Source: Tausonia pullulans
Lineage: Eukaryota > Basidiomycota > Tremellomycetes > Cystofilobasidiales > Mrakiaceae
Length of the DNA: 64,000 nt
NCBI GenBank assembly: GCA_951802195.1
Contig: OX637626.1
Span: 372,001-436,000, forward strand
Reading direction: 5' to 3'
Below, one piece after another: positions 1 through 10,877 of the stretch; within the stretch, counting starts at the first letter, position 1; each line of letters starts with the position of its first letter. Under the pieces are notes generated by a model, which saw nothing but the letters and a program-made list of their open reading frames with translations, was not told the DNA's origin and ran no database searches. The translations under genes and the position numbers were made by a program.

Positions 1-432
1 GAGGCTCAGCGGATGATCGGCCAGGAGGTCTCGACGGCGCTCACGAGGTACATCAACTACGGTTCTTCAGTCGGCGCCGTCAACTTCCCGGAGGTCGACC
101 TGCGGGCGATTGCTATGGAGGATGAGCGACACGTCCGTATCTGCCACGTCCACAAGAACGAGCCTGGTGTTCTCCGCGCGATCAACGAGATCTTCGCCGT
201 AAGTCTCTTGCCCCCGTGCTTTGGAGCTTTGGCCTGTTCCTGAGGATCATCCTGTCATCCCCCTCTGCAGGACCACAACATTGAGAAGCAGTTCTCCGAC
301 TCCCGCAACGACCTCGGTATCGCCTACCTTCTCGCCGATATCTCGGGTGTCTCCGAGTCGCAGACGACGGCCATCTACGAGGCTGTCGCCCACACGAAGC
401 AGAACATTCTTACCCGGTTGCTCTGTGCGTAA
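1..432 (+). CDS. D-3-phosphoglycerate dehydrogenase, 3' end (partial)
   Basis: This is the C-terminal end of the enzyme that oxidises 3-phosphoglycerate with NAD+ in the first step of cytosolic serine synthesis (yeast Ser3/Ser33). The window opens inside the gene, reading from base 1. Exons are 1-198 and 271-432, joined by a GTAAGT...CTGCAG intron in phase 0. The translation carries INYGSSVGAVNFPEVDL and then a C-terminal ACT regulatory domain (HVHKNEPGVLRAINEIFA, then DHNIEK) that ends near the stop TAA at 430-432. ACT domains in this family bind serine for feedback control. The catalytic and NAD-binding domains lie outside the window. The family call is confident; which paralogue it is cannot be told. 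Confidence 0.93.
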
Positions 433-905
433 CTCGCTCTCGACCGCTCTTGACCGTTCTCCTGAAAGGACAACCAGCTGACACAGACCTCCCATTCCAG
501 ATTAAGTGTGGCGAAGCGAGATAACACGTGCGCGCGCGTGCGGAGATGGAGGGATGATGATAGACGGAGGAGGACGACGACTTCCGTCTTTTTGCTTGCA
601 GCCAGCTATATGTTCTCTATTCTTCCTTTTTTTTTTTCCTCTTTCAATATTTCACAGACCTGCATCGGACCATCTCAGAGAGAGAGAGGGGCCAAGAGAG
701 AGGTGACATGAGTGTAATGAGCCATCGGTCGCTGAGGAACAGACGCGGGTGTGTGCGGCGGCTGAGAGAGGTTGACGAGAGCAAGCGGCTCTCCTGCTTG
801 ACTCTCGACCACGTCCTTGTCCCGCTCGTCGGGCATAACCAACATCCTCATTTACACCCTCTTCCCCCCAGCAATCCACCACCGGTTTCCACCCCTTCCC
901 TCCCG
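433..905. other. intergenic, no gene seen
   Basis: This holds the 3' flank of the dehydrogenase gene and the leader of the RING gene. There is a T tract near 627-637, a short AG-repeat near 676-690 and pyrimidine-rich sequence just before the ATG at 906. No conserved reading frame is seen. Confidence 0.6.
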
Positions 906-3825
906 ATGCACGTCCGCTCCTCGACGCCTAACGCTCAAAATGGCGGCGGCCATGGCGGACGCAAGGCGGGCCTCAACGGCAACCACCTCCTCAACTTCTC
1001 CCTCCCAACGAGGCAGGAGCGACCGGCTGCTCCAAGGAGGAGCCGCAAGGCTGGCGGCGGAGAGGGTGCCCGATGGCAGATCTTCAACAAGGAGAAGGTA
1101 AGGAGAGGCGGGGCTTCGTCGTGATCCTCCTCGCTCGCTTGCCGGGCGGGCACCTCCACCGGTCGGCGAGCGAACAACCCCGGTCAACGGTCGGCAGTCG
1201 AACGAACACATAACTGACTGACCATCACTGTGACGGTCTCGCTCAGTTTGTGAATGCCTCGTTCCGGTTCATGATGAAGCCTACGGGCGACTATACCGCT
1301 CATTTCACGGACAGTGATATGTACGTTGATCGGTCTCTTTGCTCACATCGCAACCTCGCCTGTCTCGCTCGCCCCCACGTCCACTTGCCCCGCACACTAA
1401 CTGTACCCCCCCATCTCAGCTTTTTCCACTGGCCTGACATCCTCCAAATCTTAATCCCGCCGCCCGTTCCGACACTGCTCGGCGCGCCCAAAGTCAGCGC
1501 CGCCGCCACGAGCGCCGCGCTCACAGGTCTCTCGCTTCCTAGCTGTCCGATCTGCCTTGGGGTGCGTGGTCGCTACCATGTGTCGTTCCGTCTCATCGAT
1601 CCAACTGTCTCAGGAGACTCTCAGAACTGTCGCTGATTCTACGCGCTTCGGAACCATCGACAGGACCCCGTCGCACCGCGCATGACCAAGTGCGGGCATG
1701 TCTATTGCTTCAGCTGCGTCCTCCACTACCTCGCGCTTTCGGACGAGAAGTTTGCCAAGTGCCCTATTTGGTGAGGGTCCCATCAATGATCTCTTGGTTA
1801 ACTTCTGGGTAGAACGCTTATCGCACACACTTTTAATATTCTTAGTACCGACGCCGTCTGGCCCAAAGACCTCAAGTGTGTCGCCTGGGCTCCCACCGCG
1901 AAGGAGCCGACGACAACGACGACCGTCACTGGACCCACATTTGACGCAGCCGTGCCAGGATTGGACTCTAGTGTCGCTCTTTCGAGTGCGGAGGCGACCG
2001 GTCCCTCCACCTCCTCATCCAACCTCACCACCCATCTCCTCCGCCTTGTCCAACGGCCTCAGCACACCTCGCTTGCCCTCCCCCGCTCCTCCACCTGGCC
2101 CTCCCCCGCTATTCCACCCCTCGAAACACCCTACGCTTTCCTCCCGGATGTCTCCACGTTCGCGCGGTTTATGCTCGCGACGCCCGAGGAACTCGTCCGT
2201 ACGCTTGAGCGAGACCTCCGTGAGCTCGAGACTGAGCGGCGCGTTCAGGCTCGAGCTGGAGAAGATGCTGTGGGGTTGAGTTTCTTGGATGCTGCAAAGG
2301 GGAAGGTAATGGAGCAGATTGCAAGGGCGAAGAGTGAGCTGGCGACCGAGACTGTGAGGAGGAAGATGGAGGAGGTGGTGGCGCTTGCTGAGGGGGCGGA
2401 AAGGAGGGGCGCAGTGGAGAAGGAGAGGGTAGAGAAGGAGATTGCGAGACGGCACCAAGAGAAAGAGGCTCGGCTGTCGGCAGCAGCAGTTGCTGCTGCT
2501 GCTCCTACAGGAGCGTCATCGCCCAAGCTGTTGGCCGCTACGCCTTCTTGGGATGGTTTCACCGAACCGACAACCGCTGCCACTGGATTCGAGCCTATTC
2601 CTCCGCCAACAACAACGTTGCCCCCGCCACCATCATCGGGCGGGGGAGCTCTTCCATCGTCTTCTGACTCGGCCGCAGCGCCTTCCCTTCTTCCGCCCTC
2701 ATCATCGACGGTATCCGACCCCTCGGTTTCTTTCCCTTCCTTCTCCTCCTCACGACCGCCCAAATCCAAGCCCAAGCCTCGACTGCCCCCTCCGGCGCCT
2801 GAGCCGTCGTTCTTCTTCTACCAGAGTTACACTGGTCTGCCGATCTACCTTCACCCGTTAGACATTCGTATCCTTCTTCACGAGCACCGGTGCTATTCTG
2901 CCTTCCCGGGGACGCTCGAAGTGGCCGTCGAGGCGGCTGAAGAAGGAACTAGTGCGTATTTTCCCTTCAGTGCTGTCTCTTTCTCATCCGGTTGGCGGAG
3001 ATAGCTCAACCGCCTTCCCGCCTTCCCGCCTTCCCGCCTTCCGTTCCAGTGAACGACGATCTTCGCCGCCGCTGCAAGTACCTCGCCCATCTCCCCACGG
3101 GCGCCGGCCTCGTCTTCCTCGAAATCAACCTCCCCAAGCTTGTCTCCCCTCAAACGCTTGCAGCCTTCGAAGGCCCGCTCAAACAGCGGCGCGCTCGTCG
3201 ACGAGAGCGCGGGAAGCGCGAGGAGCGCGAGCGGAAGCGCGCGGAGGAGGCCGATCGTGAGAGGGAGGGCAGCGAGCGGCGGGCGGTCGGGATGCTCTCG
3301 GAAACGAGGAGGAGCAGCACAAGGGAGGACGTCACGGCTGCTGCTGGGGCGGACGACTTTGAGGCTGCGTTGGAGAGGAGTCTGAGGGAGAGCCAACCGG
3401 GCTTCGATCACGATCTTGCGGGGTCGACCCACCCTCCTTCAGGGTCAATCCTCTCGTCCTCGCCGCCTACAGGAGACTTCGCCGCAGGATGGGGGACAGG
3501 AGGCGGCGGCCGGTCCTTCGCCTCGACCGTCGGCAGCGGTGGAGGTGCTTCCCCGGGCGTTGCGACTTGGGGCATGGCCCCTCGCGACGGTCGACGCAGT
3601 GCGGCCGACCAAATCCTCGATGAGGCTGAGCTCACCGCGCTCTGGCGGCAGTTCGACACCGTCGAGGGCGATCGAAACCGACGGGAGCGCGAGGGGGAGA
3701 GCGAGGTCAACAGTGGAGGAGCCGTCTCTGCGCCGGCAGCGACGGGTGGTGGGGCAGGGCAGAAGAAGAAGAAGAAGGGACAGAAGGTGTTCCTTACGGG
3801 TGGCGGGGGACGCGGGGCGCGGTGA
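906..3825 (+). CDS. RNF10/Mag2-type RING E3 ubiquitin ligase
   Basis: Six exons (906-1097, 1247-1320, 1420-1561, 1664-1770, 1846-2951, 3050-3825) give 798 residues. A C3HC4 RING finger is visible: C131, C134, C146, H148, C151, C154, C169 and C172, with the core CPIC...KCGHVYC...KCPIC. Before it lies the family block FVNASFRFM...FFHWPDI. After it comes the TMNDDLRRRCKYLAHLP block, which closes only when intron 2952-3049 is removed and so confirms that junction. The C terminus has the KKKKKGQKVFLTGG tail typical of RNF10. Human RNF10 and yeast Mag2 ubiquitinate 40S ribosomal proteins during ribosome quality control; the same role is inferred here. The start at 906 follows a CT-rich leader; the same frame is open back to 708, so an upstream start cannot be excluded. 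It converges with RPA190, leaving a 243-bp gap. Confidence 0.9.
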
Positions 3826-4068
3826 TCCTGAGCTGACTTGTGAGAGATATCACATGGAGATGCAGATCCATCGAATAGACGGACGAAAGATGAGCGAGCT
3901 TCTAGCAGTAGAAGAAGTGAGACAAGAGGTCGAAAGAAAAGAAAGCAAACATAGAGGGGGTGGAGGGAGGGAGATGAAGAAGAGATGGCCTGTACAACAG
4001 CGAAGGGAGGGGAAAATGTGCAAGGCGAATGCGACAGAGACGAAAAAGCAATCGAGCAAGAGGGACAA

Positions 4069-7000
4069 TCAGACGACGACGATGCCGTCCATGGCCGACT
4101 CGACACCGCCGTTGACAGGGCAGATAACGTCGAAGACGGCGGTTCCGTTGATGCTCGGCTTGCCCACGACGATGTTGGACGACGGGGACCGGAGGTCGTC
4201 AAAGTCGCCGTGGAGAGTCGCCTCGGAGAGGAACGCCGCCGTGGTCTCGAACGAAGCCTTGAGGAGGGGCGACGACTTGGACGAGATACCCGTCCGGTTG
4301 AACGGCTTGTAGCCTCCCTCGTGTGTCATGTAATCCGCGAGGAGCGAAAGGTGACGATAGTCAATGACGATACCATAGACGCCGAAGACCGCCGAGACCT
4401 CATTGATGATGCTTGCCCGGGCGGCCTCGACTCCGTACGTCCGAAGGATGGCGGCGATGTCGTTCGACTTGATGAAGTTGAGGTCGACGGCCTCATCGGC
4501 ATACTCCCACATTGCGTGGAAGTTGGAACCCTCGGTGAGGAGGGTGCGCTGAGGAGAGGAAGACACACAAGATCAGCGGAACTGAGTCGGCTGGCCAGAG
4601 AAGAAACCCGAGCTCACCTTGCCGTGCTCCCAGCTCTCATCGTCTCCCAGACCGTTCCTCAGCCGGATCGCACGCTGGATGTGCGGGATCTGGTGGATGA
4701 CGGCCTTCTTGCAGCACCGCTCCATGACGTCGACAATGAGGAGCTTCTGCGAGTCTCCAGGGAACTGAAAAAGAGAGAGACGTCAGAAGCGTCCAAAGGG
4801 GAACAGAGAGAACGAGGAACACCTACAGCAATATCAAACTCGCAGGATCGGCCTTCCTTGACATCAAAGTTGAAGCGAGAGACGTAGCGAGCGGCGGAGA
4901 TGAAGGCCGTCTCAATCTGCTCGTTGCGCGCAACAGTGGCGGCCTCGAGGGCAGCCTTAGCGGCAGCCTCGTCGGCGTCCTCGTCATCGGGGAAGTCGCC
5001 CTCGATGTCGTCCGGGTCGCGCTCGCTGCCGTCCGAGTCATCGTCATCGTAGGTGGCAGCCTCCTTGCCCTGCGCCTTGCGCTTAGCGTCATCGGCATCG
5101 CCGTCTCCAGCGTCCGATTCAACCTCAGCACCGGCGAGGTCACCCTCCTGCTCGAGCTCCTCGTTGAGGTGTTCGTTGACGGTGCCTCGCGGGACGCGTA
5201 CGGCCTTGCCCTTACCAACTCCCTCAAGGTCGTTCTTGAGCATCTTGCCGACCTCCTTGAGCTCGCGGAGAACCTCGTTTCGGATGTGAAGTCCGAGCGA
5301 GTGCGGGAGAGCATCGAGGATCTGCTGAGGGGTGAGATTGTGTTCCTCGAGGTACTCCTCGGCAGGGAAGAAGTCGAGGAGAACGGTGTAGGTGCGGGAC
5401 CGGGACTGGCCGTTGGCGACCGTCTTGCTCGAGAGTCGCTCCGTGACGGTGACCTTCTCGACGAGCTCGGAAAGCGTGACCCGTTTGGCGTCCTTGATAA
5501 ACAGAGCGAGATCCTCCTCGGCGACGTGGTCCTTGATCGGGAGCTTCATCGATGGCGTCTTGGGGTTGGCAGACGCCGTCATGACGAGCTCACGAAGACG
5601 GGGGATACCGAGCGTGACGTTGGCGGCTCCGTGACCAGCAAGATGGAACGTGTTGAGCGTCATCTGGGTCGAAGGCTCTCCGACACTGGTGAGAAGGAAA
5701 GATCAGCAAAGAAGAAAAAGAAGAGGCAGGAGGCGGAGTGAGGTTTGGCTCACCCCTGGGCGGCAAGAAGACCGACGGCCTCTCCCGGGTCGATGAGTGC
5801 CCGCATGTAACGAAGTTGCATCATCGTCTGGAACTTGTCCTTCTCCATGCCCCAAGGGGACTCGGTCGGGTCGGCAAGCGCGTTCTTTTTGCGCTTCTTG
5901 ATGAGAAGACCGTCCTTGTTGGAGTCGCGGTACTCCTGGAGCGAGGCGGCGTACTTCTCGCCCATAGATCCGAGGTACTGGGCCGGAGAGAGCGTCGCTA
6001 GCGCCGGGTCGTACTTGTTGGGCTTCTTAGCGGCCTTCTTCATGTGCGCCGGACCCGTCGTGTCGTCGATGCGACCGGCAAGCTCGAGAGGGTTGTACCG
6101 GAGAAGGAGCGACTGGTGGTTGGCGATGTTGAAGGCAAACTGCTTCGGGTTGAGGTGGGCCTGCTTGGTGACGTCAAGACCATCCTCTCCGTAGTGGAAC
6201 TGAATGACGGACTGATCGCTGTCGCGGACAGTCTGGTCGTAATGGACGCGGATGCCCTCGAGATGTTTAATGAGACAGCGCTGGAGGTAACCGGAACGCG
6301 ACGTCTTGACAGCCGTGTCGATGAGACCCTCACGACCAGACATGCAATGGAAATAGTACTCCTGAGGCCGGATGCCCGTCAGGAAGCGCTGGGCGACATA
6401 GCCACCGGCGCGGGCGGCTGTCTCGAAAGGCCGGAACGACGGCAGCGTCTTGCCGGAGACCATGGTCGGGACACGGCGGCCCTCAAGCGACTGCTGGCCG
6501 AGGACGGACGAGATCATGGTGGCGTTAGTAGAGGATCCCTTGGCTCCCGAGATGGTCATAAGCTGCATATTGTTGTCCGGGAATGCTTTGACGAGGTGGT
6601 TTGGGATGCACTCGCTGTTGACCTTGGACGTCGTGCCTCCGAACCGGGCCTGCATGACGTTGTCGAGCGAGGCCATAAGGCGGTCGTCACGGAGAATCTC
6701 CTCAAGCCGGATCTGGAGGTTAAGCTTGACCTCGGAGTTTTCCGGGTCAGCATCCTCGCCAAGACCGACGAAGTTGATGGCGACCCGCTTGCCGTCGGCA
6801 TCGACGTCCTTGAGCATGTCGCGCCGTTTCTTTTCACCCTCAGGGGTGAGAACAAGATCGTCCATTCGGCACGTAAAGGCCCGGTGCTGAAGGAACTTGG
6901 TGAAGAGACGGGACAGGACCGAGAGGAGCTTACCGGCCGTCTCGGGGCCGTAAATCTCGAAGGCCGAGTGGACGAGACCGTAAGACGAGGCTCCGAACTG

Positions 7001-10000
7001 GGTCTTGTCGAGAATACCAGAGAGAAGCTCGCCATCGACGAAGAGGACTTCGTTCTCTTTGGAGCTGGGGCCCCAAAGCTCGTTCTTGACCTTGTTCTTC
7101 GATGTGAGGTTGAGACCCTTGGCGCCGACGGGCTTAATGTTGAGGAGGACGGTCGAGATCTGGAAAGGAAAGATAGTCAAATCAACTCAAGTCTCGCGTC
7201 TTGCGTTGAAGCGCCGACTCACGATCTGCTTTCCCGTCCACAGCGGCTGAGGCTTCCAGATTGTCGGCGGAAGCGTTTGGATACGCTCAGTCGCGCAGTA
7301 GTAGTCCTCGGTCCGGAGAGCACCATAGAGGAGCTGGTGGTAGTCCTCGCGGGAGAAGAACGTCTGTTTGGCGCACATCCAGACACCGGCGACGACGTGG
7401 TCCTGAATGAGACCACGAAGGGGCGCTCCGGACGTCGGGACGAGGTACTGGCTGTCGGTGTTAGCGATGTTATAGGCCTCGGCGCGGGCGGGCTGCGACT
7501 CTGTGAGGAGAATGAAGTTAGCGCTGGTACACCAGAGACCGAAGAGGGGAAAGACGCACGGGCGAAATGCATGTTCATCTCGTCTCCGTCGAAGTCGGCG
7601 TTGTACGAGTTACTACAGTGGGGAGAAGGAGAGTCAGCATGAGAGCGAACGCGACGCTCACTGCTGAAGCAGGACTGACCAGTTTGCGTAGTGCATGCGG
7701 ATAGTCTTCTCGCCAACGAGAACCTTGGCCCTGTGGCCCATCATACTGGGCTTGTGGAGCGTCGGCTGACGGTTGAGAAGGAGAATGTCTCCATCGCGGA
7801 GGTGACGGAAGACTTTCTTATTGATGGCCGGCGTCCGGGTCGCCATGCCGCCCTGGGCGACGGCGCCGAGTCCCTCCTGTGGCGTGTCGAGCATGTTAGC
7901 GATGGCGGTCCGCTGTTCCGTAGAGAGCTTGTCCTGTAATGGAATGACGCGTCAGATTCAATCGAAGCTGCACCGAAGGGAGAGGAAGCACTAACAAGCG
8001 AGATCTGAGAACCATCAGCGTTGACGACGATGGAGGCTCCGGGGTAAAGTTTGGGACCGTTAATAACGGCCTGCCTCATCTGGGCCAAGTTGTGCTTGGT
8101 GACGGGCTCAGGGAAGGTGAGCTTCCGGGCGAAGACTGGTGGAACTCCGATCTCGTTCGTCTCAAGGTTGATATCGGGCGAAATGACGGATCGCGCAGCA
8201 TAGTTGACACGCTTGCCCTAGAAAGTGAGAGACCGAAGTGGGGTCAGGGGAGGATTCCGCTCGGCTTGAGCAGCGATCGACTGACCATCATGTGCTTGCG
8301 GAAAAGACCGTCCTTCTTCTCGAGCGTCTGCTTAACTCCCGCAGGCGGAAGCTTGCCACCGCGAATGATCGTCGGGTTCTTGTTGCTGTCCATGAACGAG
8401 TTGACGTCAATCTGGAGCTGGTTGAGGCCCTCAAGCAGAGCGCCATAGATCCGGGTCCGCTCGGCGAGCTCCATCACGACGCCGGCATCCTCCTCGGGTC
8501 CGGGCTTTTTGCGCGCGCTCATGAGCTGCGAGTTGAGGTCGACGACGCGGTACGACGTCTGAAGGATCTTGGAGAGTAGCTCATTCTGAGAATTCTCAAA
8601 GACAATGTCGCCCATGCGCGCCGCGGGACGGAACCGCGTCGGCGGAACGGGAACGAGGCTCATGAAGAAGATGTCGGCCGAGGCGATGGGAGCGGTGATG
8701 AAGGCCTTAGAGGAGGGTCCAGCCTTGATTGACGTCGTCTTGGCGAAGGGCCCGTGGCCACCGTAGAGAAGGGAGGTCGCGAGGGGCTCATTTCGGAAGA
8801 GCCGGCGAAGATGGTTGCGAGCCTCCTCCGCAGGCATGACGCGCTCACGGTGCTTCTTGGCAAGCTGAACGTCAGCCTCGTCCTCCTCCTCGTCCTGAAC
8901 ATCCCCTCCGGCGCCCATGGCGACGTCGCCATCAGCGTCGAGGTCGTCGCCCTCTCCCTCCGAGTCGTCGCTCCCCGAGCTGCCGTGGTAACCCTCGTCA
9001 ATCTCCTCAGCGCGGGCCTTGGAGTGCCGGTCGTCCCGGAGGACATTAGGCCGGACGCGGCCGAGAGCAGCGAGCTGGGCTGCGTGCTTCTTGTTGAGCT
9101 CTGCCTCAACAATCTTGGTGTGACCCTCCTTCCGGTAAGAGTGGGCGAACCTAAAAAGGGCAGGACCTGGAGTCAGAACCAAACCCCACGCTCTCTTGAG
9201 CGACCACGGCGGCGACTCACGCCTTGCACCGGTTGCACTTCTTGTAGCCCTTCTTGCCAAACTCGGAGATGACCTTGCGGCGCTCGTCGTAGACGAGGCC
9301 ATCCTTGTAGCTGTCGCGCGAGACGGCAAGCCCGCCGGCCTGGGTAATGGCATCCTTGACGTAGTCCTCTATCCGCTCGATATAATCGGCCTCGGATTCC
9401 TCCGGTCGGTCCTCGGCATCGTCATCTCCATCGCCGAGGCTAGCGGCCCGCTTGGCGCCCGGGATCGGGGTATGGTGAGGAGCGAACTTGACGAGCTCGA
9501 GGGAAGCCGTCAGGAGGCCGTGGTCGAGGAGGGTAAGCCGTCCAACGAACTTGGCCATCTGGAAAGGTTTGATGTGAGTTAGACTCAGAAAGAGGATAGC
9601 AAGCTTGTTTTGAGACACAGCGAACCTCGGCGGCGGGGACACGGAAGTGGTGGCAGAACATGCAGGTCTGACGGATGAGCGCGTAGCACTGAGTGAAGAA
9701 CAGGGGCTGATAGACTGGCGAGGGGAGGGCGATGTGGCCGAAGTGGCCGGGACAGGTGAAGGACGAAAGCCGGCACGTTGTGCAGCTGTCGAGTTGAGCA
9801 GGGAGAGAAAGAGAAAGGTCAGCTTCGAGAAGTGGACGGGCTGAGACTTGCTACACAGCGGCGGCGCGCGACGGCTGTTTGTCCTCCCCATTGTGGGAGC
9901 CATGCTCCAGTCGAGCTCCAAGTAAAGATAACTGCTGGAGAGCGTGGCAAGGCTAGAGAAGGAGACCTTCCCTTTTGGCCTCCTTGGACTAGGAGGGGGC

Positions 10001-10295
10001 CAGCCCAGAGGTGGAGGCAGACCAGACACCCTTCGCGTCGTCCTTGGTCGACTCGCGCCTGTCCCGTCTCTTCTCTGCTCCTGGTCCTCGACAGATGCCT
10101 TGGAACTCACACATCTCCCGCGTCCATAGGCCCAAGTGCCGGGTCATAAAGACCTCCGACAGTGGGTCGATTGAGGTTGTCGAGGAGGACCGGGTTGACG
10201 ATCTGCTTGACCGAGATCCTCTCGATGTCCGACGTCGTAAGGAAGGAGAACGAGAGACTCGTCGGTGTTGACGGGAGGGAGGTGCTGATGTCCAT
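4069..10295 (-). CDS. RPA190: RNA polymerase I largest subunit (Rpa190/A190)
   Basis: This is the catalytic subunit of Pol I, which transcribes the 35S rRNA precursor in the nucleolus. Twelve exons, 5' to 3': 10295-10111, 9785-9626, 9558-9221, 9150-8286, 8217-7996, 7933-7680, 7612-7560, 7500-7223, 7159-5754, 5685-4827, 4764-4618, 4548-4069. They give 1748 residues, close to the family norm (about 1660-1720). Visible are the clamp zinc site ([17 protein letters not shown], residues 63-76 region), a second CNRC pair, and the metal-chelating NADFDGDEM motif with D681, D683 and D685 on the 53-nt exon 7. Further motifs are the [15 protein letters not shown] block of the trigger-loop region and the closing [15 protein letters not shown]. 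There are acidic inserts around 9.0 kb and 5.0 kb, as in other A190 proteins. The first intron is long (325 nt). Exon 2 uses a GTTCGC donor. Every junction keeps phase. Confidence 0.97.
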
Positions 10296-10877
10296 CGCGC
10301 TCGCTGCTCGTCGGGCGGACGATGGGGTGGGTCCGGCCGGAGGGAGGAGGGGAGGGGGGAGAGGTGGGAGGGAGGGTCGGGGCGAGAGAGGTCAAGGGGA
10401 GCAAGAAAGGGAGAAGGTGAAGAAGGACGGAGGCTCAAAAATGGGCCACAACGCACGCACCGTTCGATTCGGACGCGCGTCCCCTTGCCATCACCACCCC
10501 CGCCGTTTTCTCACGCGACGAGCTTCAACGAGAACAAGTGTGTGACAGAGTTCTCTCTCGCCCGAGGTTGATGAAGCGAGAGCAGGTTGGCGCGCGATGG
10601 ATGATTATCTCTTTGTCTCCCAACAACCATCGGCGTCGACGCGCACCAGATGTCAGGTTGGATCAAACCATTATACGATACAGTGGGTACACAAAGAACC
10701 ATGGGCAAAATGGGTAGGTAGCGACAAACGATGGACGCAGAAATACAAGGGAGAGAACAAGAAGAAAAGAGAGGACGCGCCACAGAGAGCGCCACGATCA
10801 CATCCCACAACCCCACGCCAGCCTCTTTAGACCAAATATGACTAGCAAGGCTCTCATCAGTAAAGACTTCAATCCTC
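10296..10877. other. intergenic: RPA190 upstream region
   Basis: This is 582 bp between the RPA190 start codon and the 3' end of the next minus-strand gene. It must hold the RPA190 promoter and the neighbour's terminator. The first 150 bp are purine-rich on the plus strand. No gene or clear TATA box was recognised. Confidence 0.5.

Noticed and set aside
6044-7642. A 532-codon open frame on the plus strand opposite RPA190
   Set aside because: It is exactly antisense to conserved RPA190 exons and crosses their introns. Strong use of C/G-ending codons in the real gene keeps the opposite frame free of stops. Its composition (Val, Arg, Glu, Leu, Asp) is that of an antisense shadow.
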